From Pseudomonadota bacterium (GTDB taxonomy: Bacteria; Desulfobacterota; WTBG01; JAPLJA01), in assembly GCA_026388815.1 (NCBI GenBank), contig JAPLJA010000141.1:1-33896 (forward strand): DNA of 33,896 nt, given 5' to 3'. A program made the translations under genes and the position numbers. The notes under the pieces were generated by a model that saw nothing but the letters and a program-made list of their open reading frames with translations, searched no databases and had not been told where the DNA came from. Below are positions 8,746-15,762 of the stretch, in pieces (positions within the stretch are counted from its first letter, which is position 1; every line of letters begins with the position of its first letter).

Positions 8746-9030
8746 ATGAAAAACATAAACTGGAATACGGAGAAAAGCCTGGCACTCAAAGAATCAAGGG
8801 GAATCTGTTTTGAGGATGTGGTTTTTCATATTGAAAAAGGCGACATATTGGATGACTATCAACATCCCAACCAGCAGAAATACGCCGGTCAGCGCATAAT
8901 GGTCGTTGGCATTAACAATTACGCGTATCTTGTTCCTTATGTGGAGAATAAGGATGAAGTGTTCCTGAAAACAATTATCCCGAGCAGGAAGGAAACGGAA
9001 AGATATTTTGGAGAAAAACATGAAGACTAA
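8746..9030 (+). CDS. BrnT-like toxin of a type II toxin-antitoxin pair
   Basis: A 94-residue protein. The pattern FEDVVFHIEKGDILDD, QKYAGQRIMVVGI, YLVPYV and IIPSRKETERYF follows the order seen in BrnT-family ribonuclease-like toxins, which cleave RNA and are neutralised by a DNA-binding partner. The next gene overlaps its end and encodes a CopG-type antitoxin, the usual gene order for this group. A possible promoter lies upstream (TTGCCA, 17-nt spacer, TAACTT at 8709-8737). It is the first gene of the accessory island after purQ. The BrnT assignment rests on motif order by eye; a related small toxin fold is possible. Confidence 0.65.
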   Translation: MKNINWNTEKSLALKESRGICFEDVVFHIEKGDILDDYQHPNQQKYAGQRIMVVGINNYAYLVPYVENKDEVFLKTIIPSRKETERYFGEKHED

Positions 9031-9298
9031 ATTAACAAAAGAAGAGAAGGAAATAGTTAAGAGCTTTGAGAAAGGAGAATGGATTCCTGTGACAGACCTT
9101 TCAAGAAGAAAGAAGGAGTTGATGCAATATGCGCGGGATACCTTAAAAAAAGACAAGAGACTCAACATACGGATTTCCGAAAGAGATCTTACAGAATTAC
9201 AGAGAAAGGCGGTCAGGGAAGGATTGCCGTATCAGACGTTTGTTTCCAGCATAATTCATAAGTTCATTAATGGGACATTGGTCGAAGAAAAGAAATAA
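9020..9298 (+). CDS. CopG-family antitoxin
   Basis: A 92-residue partner of the preceding toxin. The N-terminus (LTKEEKEIVKSFEKGEWIPV) is the typical opening of the CopG_antitoxin family, and the C-terminal part (RLNIRISERDLTELQRKA, then LPYQTFVSSIIHKFING) is a ribbon-helix-helix DNA-binding domain. The start ATG at 9020 has GGAG 6 nt upstream and overlaps the toxin gene by 11 nt, so the two are translated together. RHH antitoxins of this kind normally autorepress their operon. Confidence 0.78.
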   Translation: MKTKLTKEEKEIVKSFEKGEWIPVTDLSRRKKELMQYARDTLKKDKRLNIRISERDLTELQRKAVREGLPYQTFVSSIIHKFINGTLVEEKK

Positions 9299-9400
9299 CG
9301 GGATTACAAACGGCTCCATAGGATTGCCTGGAAATCAGTTTCCCAGTGAGCCGCAAGAAATAGGTGCCTATCCATAGTTTACACATACAGTTATAACAAT

Positions 9401-9625
9401 ATGCCCAGAAAAAAAACGAAGATTATTCTTTTAAACAAGGCAGAATCGACGGGAAAGGTCATCATCCGCCGAAAGGATGGAAGAACCTTTGCGTTGATCC
9501 CTGAGAAGTCACGTTGCTCCCCTTTGGATGTTCCCTCGATCCGGGCAGATGTTTCTACGGAAGAACTCGTTGAGATTGTGAGGAAGGAGAGGGGGAGAAC
9601 AAGAGGTCTGAAGCGGCGCGTCTAA
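9401..9625 (+). CDS. Small antitoxin-like protein, no toxin partner
   Basis: A 74-residue basic protein. The order VIIRRKDGRTFALIPE, SPLDVPSI, VSTEELVEIVRKERGR resembles small antitoxins that are usually encoded just before PIN-domain toxins. No toxin follows: the downstream 368 bp holds repeats and operator-like palindromes. It may be an orphan antitoxin left after loss of its partner, or a solitary regulator. Upstream, 9299-9400 contains only a weak CGGCTC/GAGCCG hairpin. Confidence 0.55.
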   Translation: MPRKKTKIILLNKAESTGKVIIRRKDGRTFALIPEKSRCSPLDVPSIRADVSTEELVEIVRKERGRTRGLKRRV

Positions 9626-9636
9626 AGCTGCCCCCC

Positions 9637-9745
9637 AGAACCTGTAAAATCTTGACAGGGAATTCGATACCGTATATTCTGAGCCGCAATAATCCATAGA
9701 AGTAGTAATTTGAGACTTTGGCAAATTGCCTAAGTCTTGGTGAGA
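9637..9745 (+). repeat. Promoter-bearing repeat, third copy (9.6 kb)
   Basis: AGAACCTGTA (9637-9646), matching the last codons of purQ, is followed by TTGACA (9652-9657), a 17-nt spacer and TATTCT (9675-9680). The sequence then continues as CTGAGCCGCAATAATCC and runs to TTGGTGAGAA near 9745. Two related copies lie at 17285-17510 and 17511-17700. The copy at 17524 shares GCCGCAATAATCC, AATTTGAGACTT and TTGGTGA in the same order. The promoter would read towards the zinc-ribbon gene at 9994. Confidence 0.65.
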
Positions 9746-9823
9746 ATAACAAGACTCTATACGCACGTTCTTCATAAAAGAGGCCACGGCGTGCGCAGTC
9801 CTATTGACAGGCTGTAAGCTGTC

Positions 9824-9971
9824 TTATACAGTCTGTATAAACCCAACGCTCATGAAGCAGCGATAGGAGATATGTTATTGATATTTTGGGATTTAGACGA
9901 CTGAACTCTAAAAGGCCCAAGATTCATCTGCAGAAGGAAACAGTCTGTCTTTGATATTTTATGCAGACTGT
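9824..9971. promoter_or_regulatory. Operator-like palindromes upstream of the zinc-ribbon gene
   Basis: TTATACAG-T-CTGTATAA at 9824-9840 is a perfect 8-bp palindrome. It overlaps the -10 position of a promoter formed by TTGACA at 9804-9809 (17-nt spacer, TACAGT). The core ACAGTCTG recurs at 9940-9947 and, inverted, at 9964-9971, just before the gene start at 9994. Three copies of one 8-mer in 150 bp, one of them on a promoter, suggest sites for a dimeric repressor. The regulator is unknown. Confidence 0.5.
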
Positions 9972-9993
9972 ATATTCATTGTTAGGATAAAAA

Positions 9994-10377
9994 ATGGGAA
10001 AAGATACTGAATGCAAAACATGTGGTTGTCAGTTCCAATTTGATGTATCAAAAGGAATCAATTTATGTCCTCAATGCGGATCAAATGAATTGGTGCGCAA
10101 AGTATTTCTTCAAGAAAAAATTGCTGCGCACGAAACCCTTAAAGGGAAAATAAAGGATAAAAAATTCTCTTCTAAGAAAAATCCCCGTAAGGAATTTATT
10201 ACTGGTGCAGAACTACGGAAGGCTGACGGAAAATGGATGCAAAAAGAAAGGTTGATCGATAAAGATAATAATCTTTACAAAGAAACAGTTATCGACCCCG
10301 AAACGGGTAAAATCATACATCAATGCAAGGAATCGTTAGATAATCATATGGGACACGGATCAGCAAAGAAAAAATAA
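9994..10377 (+). CDS. Zinc-ribbon protein of unknown function
   Basis: A 127-residue protein that opens with a four-cysteine zinc ribbon (CKTCGCQFQF, then CPQCGSNE). A lysine-rich linker follows, then a region with KNPRKEFITGAELRKADGKW and ERLIDKDNNLYKETVIDP-[ETG]-KIIHQCKE. I do not recognise a named family. The start is ATG 9994, 7 nt after GTTAGGA. It is followed at once by an integron attC-like site, so it looks like a gene cassette. It is AT-rich compared with purSL. Confidence 0.75.
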   Translation: MGKDTECKTCGCQFQFDVSKGINLCPQCGSNELVRKVFLQEKIAAHETLKGKIKDKKFSSKKNPRKEFITGAELRKADGKWMQKERLIDKDNNLYKETVIDPETGKIIHQCKESLDNHMGHGSAKKK

Positions 10378-10379
10378 TT

Positions 10380-10452
10380 TCCTAACTAGCAAATCCAGCC
10401 GACCTTTCCACCGCTTAAAGCGGCTTCAAGGCGGCTGATTATTGTGTTAAAT
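10380..10452 (+). other. Integron attC-like recombination site
   Basis: R'' is TCCTAAC (10380-10386; consensus RYYYAAC) and R' is GTTAAAT (10446-10452; consensus GTTRRRY). Between them, L'' CAGCCG-A-CC (10396-10404) pairs with L' GG-CGGCTG (10430-10437), leaving one unpaired A, as in known attC sites. An inner stem CCGCTT-A-AAGCGG (10411-10423) caps it. The spacers are symmetrical (9 and 8 nt outside, 6 and 6 nt inside). The site lies 3 nt after the zinc-ribbon gene, and R' overlaps the start codon of the HEPN gene. No integron integrase is in the window. Confidence 0.7.
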
Positions 10453-10942
10453 GAAGAAAAAGAAAAATTATTCAAGACAAGATGGCTTTTCCGAAAGTGA
10501 GTTGCTTCATTGGGCAACTGACCATTTGGCCTCTGCAAAAATTCTTTTTAAAGCAAATTATAGATGTTATGATTCCGCTGGTTATCTAAGTCATCTTGGG
10601 GTTGAACTTGTTTTGAAAGCTATACTTCTGAACCAACGTAATGAATTTCCTAATGAACATTCTCTTGCCAAGTTGAGTAATTTAATCGTAAACAGCGGAG
10701 TGAAACTGAAGTATACAATAGGTCATGAAGAAACTTTAAAAACATTAGATGGTTTTTATGAACTCAGATATCCAAAAGCGGTAAACCCAATTGAAATTGG
10801 TGATGATGACTGGTCAAATATTGATGCTTTATTTGAGCATTTGATTCTTATATTACCTGATAAGATACAACAGGATTTACGACAAATAAATCATACTGAA
10901 AAAGGGGACAGAATACTTATGAGGTGGAAAAAGAACATTTGA
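10451..10942 (+). CDS. HEPN-domain protein
   Basis: A 163-residue, mostly helical protein. The pattern LLHWATDHLASAKILFK, YDSAGYLSHLGVELVLKAILL, NEFPNEHSLAKLSNLI and YELRYP fits the HEPN domain (helices 1-4) found in toxins, abortive-infection proteins and RNA-binding modules. The usual minimal nucleotidyltransferase partner is absent. Its ATG overlaps R' of the attC-like site, so it has no leader of its own and may be expressed from the upstream cassette. The Rx4-6H ribonuclease motif is not obvious; YELRYPKAVNP is the nearest arginine-containing segment. Function is open: defence or stress is the common theme for this family. Confidence 0.7.
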   Translation: MKKKKNYSRQDGFSESELLHWATDHLASAKILFKANYRCYDSAGYLSHLGVELVLKAILLNQRNEFPNEHSLAKLSNLIVNSGVKLKYTIGHEETLKTLDGFYELRYPKAVNPIEIGDDDWSNIDALFEHLILILPDKIQQDLRQINHTEKGDRILMRWKKNI

Positions 10943-10949
10943 AAATAAT

Positions 10950-11167
10950 GGGCGCTGTGTGTCTGTTGAAAAACCTGAAAAAGGGAGATCTGAGCGCGAA
11001 TCCAAGGTTTTTTCGGGCAACCGTTCTTAACGAGTGAAGCGGCCGCAAATTCACGTGTTTGAGCCCTTAGGGCGAGTTGTGAATTTGCAGCGGAGCGAGT
11101 CTTAGAACGGTCGAAAAAATCTTGTTGAGCAGCGAAGAGCGGACTTTTTCAACAACCCCGCTGTCCC
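10950..11167. repeat. Large fold-back (palindromic) repeat, 218 bp
   Basis: This is a nested inverted repeat. The outer arms are GTTGAAAAA (10965-10973) with TTTTTCAAC (11145-11153); the middle arms are CCGTTCT (11021-11027) with AGAACGG (11104-11110); the inner arms are GCAAATTCAC (11045-11054) with GTGAATTTGC (11079-11088); the tip is GCCC-TTA-GGGC (11063-11073). The right-hand 50 bp recurs in inverted orientation at 13618-13663, next to a RAYT transposase remnant. It contains no open frame of note and looks like a non-autonomous REP/MITE element. Confidence 0.8.
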
Positions 11168-11192
11168 TATTATTCAGTGCTGAGGAGGTCAA

Positions 11193-11723
11193 ATGATCAA
11201 TCTTAGAGCCATGTACGGCAACAAAATCTTTGACAGGAAAGTATCTTATAGAAATGCACAATACATTCCATATATAGCCAGTCTCTCTCTCGATATAATA
11301 ATTGCTTGGGCTATAGTAAGAATTTTTGACGTTAGGTGGGACTATGCCTTTATCAAAGTGTACGCGATTCTGTTACTATATGAGATCTTGAAATATATTT
11401 TCTCATCTTCGATTGACTTCTTGAATTACAAGCTTACCATCAAGTCTGCCATGTCCTCCGAAATAAGACATTACCTGAACTTATTCAATAACAGCGTCAA
11501 CTGGGATGAAGTGGGAACTTACGACGATTTCTTGTTAGAGGTAGCCTTCAATGAAACGCTGTCTACTGATTTGAGAGTATTGGCAGCCATTAACTACGGC
11601 ACAATTGTAGACGCGATGTCATTAAGCCCACATTTTGAAAACAGGTCCTATAAACTATTCTACCAGATTGTGCCTGATTATATTAAAAGCGGCGATTATG
11701 AAAAAGGGGATGGCTCTAATTAG
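11193..11723 (+). CDS. Two-helix membrane protein of unknown function
   Basis: A 176-residue protein with two hydrophobic segments near residues 25-45 (YIPYIASLSLDIIIAWAIV) and 50-70 (FIKVYAILLLYEILKYIFS). A soluble acidic C-terminal part follows, with SSEIRHYLNLFNNSVNWDEV and VLAAINYGTIVDAM. The start ATG has AGGAGG 4 nt upstream. Its last codons (GDGSN) and stop are supplied by the first copy of the GGACGGTTCTAAT repeat, so the native C-terminus may have been altered by that insertion. I do not recognise a family. Confidence 0.65.
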   Translation: MINLRAMYGNKIFDRKVSYRNAQYIPYIASLSLDIIIAWAIVRIFDVRWDYAFIKVYAILLLYEILKYIFSSSIDFLNYKLTIKSAMSSEIRHYLNLFNNSVNWDEVGTYDDFLLEVAFNETLSTDLRVLAAINYGTIVDAMSLSPHFENRSYKLFYQIVPDYIKSGDYEKGDGSN

Positions 11724-11807
11724 TTGATGAATATAGAGATAAAGGGGACGGTTCTAATAAGTTGATGAGTATTAATGAAAGGCTATAAATAGAACCGTCC
11801 CATTAAA
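11704..11807. repeat. GGGACGGTTCTA stem-loop repeat, partial plus full copy
   Basis: A partial copy at about 11704-11733 (GGGGATGGCTCTAATTAG) is followed in tandem by a full copy at 11741-11807. In the full copy, GGGACGGTTCTA (11745-11756) pairs perfectly with TAGAACCGTCCC (11790-11801) around a 33-nt loop that contains AGTTGATGAGTATTAATGAA. A third copy is at 12866-12936. It lies between the membrane protein and the HNH gene. Confidence 0.75.
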
Positions 11808-11826
11808 ATATGAATAAAGGACAAAT

Positions 11827-12345
11827 ATGACATCACGTCCGAAGATTCCCACTGAGATCAAGCGACGCATACTACTTGAGTCTGGATACCGTTGTGCAAT
11901 TCCCACCTGTCGGTTCCCGCTTACCGAGAATGCGCATATAGAATCTTGGGCAAGGACAAAAAAATATGAATACGAAACTATGATCGCGCTCTGTCCAAAC
12001 TGCCATACCATGTACGATTCGAAAAAAATTGATAAAAAGGCTTTGATCGCATACAAGAAGAAATTGATATTCTTGAATGATGTCTTCAGTCGTTTTGAAA
12101 TAGATGTTTTAGAGCATTTAAAAATACGGAAACGAGCTATTATTCCTGGAGATATTTTAATAAAAAGATTGCTGGATGAAGGACTTGTCAAACATGAAGA
12201 AGAAATAATGCTTCACGGATTTGGCGATGGTGAAGATATTTTGGGCATATTTTCTGTTGTGCTGACGGAAATAGGAAAAAGATTGCTCGACGATTGGGCT
12301 AAAGTTGACGATTCATTGACTATTGATCAGGTTGTAAAGAGCTGA
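11827..12345 (+). CDS. HNH endonuclease
   Basis: A 172-residue protein. The HNH module is in the N-terminal third: CAIPTC zinc ligands, AHIESWA with the first catalytic histidine, then ALCPNCHTMYD with the second cysteine pair and the final histidine. Residues beyond about 90 (FEIDVLEHLKIRKRAIIPG, and later EDILGIFSVVLTEIGKRLLDD) form a helical domain that I do not recognise. No methylase or restriction partner is adjacent. It may be a defence or mobile-element nuclease. There is no strong ribosome-binding site before the ATG. Confidence 0.8.
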   Translation: MTSRPKIPTEIKRRILLESGYRCAIPTCRFPLTENAHIESWARTKKYEYETMIALCPNCHTMYDSKKIDKKALIAYKKKLIFLNDVFSRFEIDVLEHLKIRKRAIIPGDILIKRLLDEGLVKHEEEIMLHGFGDGEDILGIFSVVLTEIGKRLLDDWAKVDDSLTIDQVVKS

Positions 12346-12401
12346 AACTACCTATCTTTAAATAGAGACACATCCCAATTATCTTGTGACGAAGGGTGAA
12401 A

Positions 12402-12836
12402 ATGAACCAGGCTCGCCTACAGTTCGAGAAGATCAAAAGAAGCTTCGACCGCATTAAAGCCCACGGTGCCGACGATCATGCTCATGACGATCTTATGCAC
12501 TTCTTCGAAGATTGCTGGCACCTCAAAGACCACATTAAGTTCTGCCTTGCTACGTCCCAGCAGGCCCAACTCGAGAAGGATGTCGAAAGCTCCACATACT
12601 TGAAGATAGTTGCCGACCTCGCAAACAAGTCCAAACACGTTGTCCTCAATAAAAAGAACCGAGTCGATGCTACGATTACTCATAAGCATATTCACGCATA
12701 CGACGGAAAATACTCACCACCAGCCACGGCTAAGTACACGGTCACGCTTAAAGACGGCGCAACTTATGACGCTCACGACATCGCACGGGAAGCGATGGCA
12801 GAATGGCAAGCCATCCTTGCGAAGTACAATTTGTAA
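12402..12836 (+). CDS. Unknown helical protein, possibly HEPN-like
   Basis: A 144-residue protein. LMHFFEDCWHLKDHIKF and YLKIVADLANKSKHVVL recall helical proteins of the AbiV/HEPN-like type, but the match is by eye and weak. The C-terminal part (TAKYTVTLKDGATYDAHDIA) looks like beta strands. I placed the start at ATG 12402 with GAAGGG 5 nt upstream; an in-frame GTG lies two codons earlier. It sits between the HNH gene and a repeat copy and is AT-richer than the core genes. Confidence 0.5.
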   Translation: MNQARLQFEKIKRSFDRIKAHGADDHAHDDLMHFFEDCWHLKDHIKFCLATSQQAQLEKDVESSTYLKIVADLANKSKHVVLNKKNRVDATITHKHIHAYDGKYSPPATAKYTVTLKDGATYDAHDIAREAMAEWQAILAKYNL

Positions 12837-12865
12837 TATGAAGGATGAGAGACAGTTTCCTCGGA

Positions 12866-12936
12866 GAGATAAAGAGGACGATTCTAATTAGTTGATGAAT
12901 ATTAACGAAAAGCTATAGATAGAACCATCCATTAAA
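12866..12936. repeat. GGGACGGTTCTA stem-loop repeat, second full copy
   Basis: This copy has the same order of words as the one at 11741: GAGGACGATTCTAATTAG, GTTGATGAATATTAACGAA, GCTATAGATAGAACCATCC. The stem carries two mismatches relative to the perfect copy. It sits in the gap between the unknown helical protein and the methyltransferase. Confidence 0.75.
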
Positions 12937-12955
12937 TCCTGAAAAAATAGAAACT

Positions 12956-13546
12956 ATGTCAGAAGATTTTAACAAATGGTCATGCACCTATGAGCAGTCC
13001 TTTCTGCAACGCATATTCTTTGACCGGGTGCATCAAACTGTGCTGGATACAGTCTCCTTTGTGTCTGAGCCGCGAACTATCCTCGATGTAGGTTGTGGTA
13101 CGGGCCGGCTTTTGCGCTCTGCACAAAAACGCTGGCCGAAGGCAAGCCTGATTGGCGTGGACCCAGCGACAGGGATGATAGAAGTTGCGAGGCATCTGAA
13201 CCCTCATGCCACTTTCTACCTTGCTTCTGCAGAAGCAATGCCGATCCCTGACGCTTCAATTGACATTGCCCTGAGCACACTCTCATCCCATCACTGGTCT
13301 GATCAGGCGGCCGGCATCCGCGAGATTGCCCGGGTATTACGATCTGACGGGTGTTTTGTTCTTGCTGATCATATCTGGCCAACCTGGGTTCGCAGGCTAT
13401 TCCACGGCCGCCATACCCCGCCTCAGTCAGCATCGACAACTTCGACACTAAAGGAGATATTTGAAAGCTCTGGCCTCCGTGTTTCAAAGCAAATAAGAAT
13501 CTTCACCGCTTTCGTCGTGGTTATCTTGGGCATTCGCAAAGGTTGA
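12956..13546 (+). CDS. Class I SAM-dependent methyltransferase (UbiE-like)
   Basis: A 196-residue protein. Motif I is ILDVGCGTGRLL, the acidic residue after strand 2 is in LIGVDPATGMI, motif II/III corresponds to YLASAEAMPIPDASIDIALS, and HWSDQAAGIREIARVLRSDG is the usual UbiE/Methyltransf_11 continuation. The substrate cannot be read from sequence. The ATG has no clear Shine-Dalgarno sequence. Codon usage is closer to the core genome than its AT-rich neighbours. It may be a cassette-like passenger. Confidence 0.85.
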   Translation: MSEDFNKWSCTYEQSFLQRIFFDRVHQTVLDTVSFVSEPRTILDVGCGTGRLLRSAQKRWPKASLIGVDPATGMIEVARHLNPHATFYLASAEAMPIPDASIDIALSTLSSHHWSDQAAGIREIARVLRSDGCFVLADHIWPTWVRRLFHGRHTPPQSASTTSTLKEIFESSGLRVSKQIRIFTAFVVVILGIRKG

Positions 13547-13617
13547 TCGAAAGGAAGTCCGAAGAAGTACTTTTTGTACTTGATCTGGGACGTAAAGGGG
13601 ACGGTTGCCCCCCCGAT

Positions 13618-13663
13618 AATAGGGACAGCGGGGTTGTTGAGAAAGTTCACTCCTCGCTGCTCG
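13618..13663 (-). repeat. Half copy of the fold-back repeat, inverted
   Basis: AATAGGGACAGCGGGGTTG and the following bases match the reverse complement of 11122-11173, with 23 identical bases first and then diverged similarity to CGCTGCTC. It runs straight into the RAYT transposase remnant, so this end of the fold-back element is probably the REP sequence associated with that transposase. Confidence 0.75.
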
Positions 13664-13665
13664 CC

Positions 13666-13725
13666 AGGTCACGGCCTCTCCGGGTAGAATCTTCCGGAGA
13701 GGTCTATCACATTACTTCACGCTGA
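13666..13725 (+). pseudogene. N-terminal remnant of a REP-associated (RAYT) transposase, copy A
   Basis: The reading SRPLRVESSGEVYHITSR followed by TGA matches the well-known N-terminus of Y1 RAYT transposases (ARPLR-x-E-x(3)-VYH[VI]TSRGN). Everything beyond TSR, including the catalytic tyrosine domain, is missing. Homology to the second remnant at 18551 continues at the DNA level for about 30 bp past the stop. The rest of 13547-13852 holds a GGGGACGGTT word (near 13597) and the fold-back half copy, and otherwise nothing I can support. Confidence 0.75.
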
Positions 13726-13852
13726 CGTGCGATGCTGTCAGTTGTTCACTGCTATTTCCAGTTTTTTCTGTTGACAGAGATGACACAAGAACTTAATACT
13801 ACATAATGAATAAATAGGGACATATGTGTACCCTTTAAAAGGAGATACAGTG

Positions 13853-15745
13853 ATGCAGAATATAAAAGGAAAATCAAAAAGAACAGGCGAGCTTCTTTTT
13901 GAAGCCGGACTCATTACTGAGGCACAACTGAATCAAGCACTTGAGAAACAGAAAGAAGGCAAGAAAAAAATTGGAGAAGCCTTAGTTGAAATGGGCTTTG
14001 TCTCAGAAAAAGACATTGTCACGGTTTTGTCAGTCCAGCTTGGCATTCCCTTAATAGATTTCTCTACGGTATCTGCTGAACCTGAGGCTTTCCAGATTGT
14101 TCCTGAAACCATCTGCCGGAAACATACCGTAGTGCCAATAAGTCTTGACAAAGATACAATTCAAGTTGTTTTTGCAGACCCCCTTGACTTTGAAGCTATT
14201 GATGCTGTGAGGTTTGTAACAGGCAAATCAGTTCAGCCTGCCATTTCAACTTCTAAAGAGATTAAAGAAAGCATTTCCCATTACTATCACATGGTTACGC
14301 CTTTACAGAACCTGGTTGATAATTTGCACCTCCAAAGTTCTGTAGAGGTTGTCTATGGAGAAAAACAGGCTGAAATAGAAGCCTCAGAGCTTATTAAAAG
14401 AAGTGAAGCCCCACCAGTCGTAAAAATGGTAAATGGTATGATAGTAAATGCTTTTGAAAACAGGGCAAGTGATGCCCATATTGAGCCCCAGCAAAAAATC
14501 ATTAAGCTGAGAGAACGGATTGATGGATTATTGAGAGATGTAATGACCCTGCCAAAATGGGTTCAGGGTCTGGTAACATCTCGGATTAAGATAATGGCTG
14601 GAATGGACATTACTGAAAAGAGGATTCCTCAGGATGGGAAAATAAAAATACGCATACGAGACAGAGAATTGGATCTAAGGGTTTCTACCCTTCCAGCACA
14701 CTATGGTGAAAATATTGTCATCAGGATTCTGGATGCCCAGTCCCGGCCTTCTCAGCTGGAGCAGATTGGTTTTTCTGATGAGGACCTGGCAAAGGTAAAA
14801 TCTCTGATAGAAAGACCGCAGGGTTTAGTTCTGATTACAGGCCCTACTGGGAGTGGCAAGACCTCTACCCAGTACGCTATGATAAACCACATTAAGTCAG
14901 AAGCTATACATATTGTTACTCTTGAAGACCCGGTTGAGTATGAAGTGCCGGGGGCTACTCAGGTGCAGATTAACGAAAAGGTAGGATTGACCTTTCCCTT
15001 TAGCCTTAGGTCAGTGCTTCGCCAGGACCCTGATGTGATTCTTGTTGGTGAGATCAGGGATATTGATACAGCTTTTATCTCAATGCAGGCTTCAATTACC
15101 GGACATCTTGTTCTCAGCTCTATCCATACCTTAAACGCTATAAGTACTATTGCACGGCTAAAAAATATGGGAATTTTACCTTATCTCATTTCCCCATCTT
15201 TAAATGGAATAATTGCCCAAAGACTTGTAAGATTAATTTGCCCGCATTGTAAAACCAGCTATAAACTGGAGACTGAAGAAATTGTTAAAGTAGGCATTGT
15301 GAGCAAGGCTGAAGATGCAAAGGGCTTGAAGTTTTACAAGGGCAAAGGATGCGAGAAGTGTGGCAATACAGGTTATAGGGGAAGAACAGGCATTTATGAG
15401 GTTTTTGTAGTCAATCAGCAGATAAGAGACCTGATAGCCTCAGATGCGCCTGAAGAAGCCATTTCTAAGGCAGCTCTGTCTTCGGGGATGAAAACTCTGT
15501 GGTATGATGGTTTGAAAAAAGTCAAGGAGGGTTTTACTACCATAGAAGAACTCAACAGAGTACTTACTCTTGAAGAAGAAGAGATGACAGTATTCTGCCC
15601 ATCCTGTAATGCCTCCATAAAGTCTGAATTCATAAGTTGTCCTTACTGCGGATATGCAATCGCAAGTGTATGCCACTCATGCGGGAAAGCAAAGGAAGCA
15701 GGATGGAATTACTGTCCCTATTGCAAAGCTGAGTTTACCGAGTAA
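13853..15745 (+). CDS. GspE/PilB-type secretion ATPase with C-terminal zinc ribbons
   Basis: A 630-residue hexameric ATPase of the type IV pilus / type II secretion class. The N-terminal MshEN-like domain includes KRTGELLFEAGLITEAQL and IGEALVEMGFVSEKDI. Walker A is GPTGSGKTS (about residue 330), the Walker B region is DPDVILVGEIRD (about 392), the His box is ITGHLVLSSIHTLNA, and a tetracysteine zinc motif is formed by CPHCKTSY and CEKCGNTGYRGR. About 45 extra residues at the C-terminus carry two more zinc ribbons (CPSCNAS...CPYCGYA and CHSCGKA...CPYCKAE), which is unusual. I set the start at ATG 13853, with AAGGAG 8 nt upstream. No pilC, pilT or pilin gene is near, so it is an orphan within the island. 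It is AT-rich. Confidence 0.88.
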   Translation: MQNIKGKSKRTGELLFEAGLITEAQLNQALEKQKEGKKKIGEALVEMGFVSEKDIVTVLSVQLGIPLIDFSTVSAEPEAFQIVPETICRKHTVVPISLDKDTIQVVFADPLDFEAIDAVRFVTGKSVQPAISTSKEIKESISHYYHMVTPLQNLVDNLHLQSSVEVVYGEKQAEIEASELIKRSEAPPVVKMVNGMIVNAFENRASDAHIEPQQKIIKLRERIDGLLRDVMTLPKWVQGLVTSRIKIMAGMDITEKRIPQDGKIKIRIRDRELDLRVSTLPAHYGENIVIRILDAQSRPSQLEQIGFSDEDLAKVKSLIERPQGLVLITGPTGSGKTSTQYAMINHIKSEAIHIVTLEDPVEYEVPGATQVQINEKVGLTFPFSLRSVLRQDPDVILVGEIRDIDTAFISMQASITGHLVLSSIHTLNAISTIARLKNMGILPYLISPSLNGIIAQRLVRLICPHCKTSYKLETEEIVKVGIVSKAEDAKGLKFYKGKGCEKCGNTGYRGRTGIYEVFVVNQQIRDLIASDAPEEAISKAALSSGMKTLWYDGLKKVKEGFTTIEELNRVLTLEEEEMTVFCPSCNASIKSEFISCPYCGYAIASVCHSCGKAKEAGWNYCPYCKAEFTE

Positions 15746-15762
15746 TAGATGCCCTTTCATCA

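Noticed and set aside
8439-8813. Plus-strand frame overlapping the end of purQ
   Set aside because: It is in another frame of purQ and the toxin gene, has no initiation signals, and its translation is not protein-like.
9824-9840. LexA (SOS) box reading of the palindrome
   Set aside because: The half-sites face outward (ACAG-T-CTGT) rather than the CTGT-N8-ACAG order of the E. coli box, so SOS control is not supported, although other LexA classes are not excluded.
9841-9987. A second attC site ending at GTTAGGA (9980-9986)
   Set aside because: The R'-like box is present and CAGTCTG/CAGACTG could be arms, but no matching R'' box lies at the right distance and the last base does not fit GTTRRRY.
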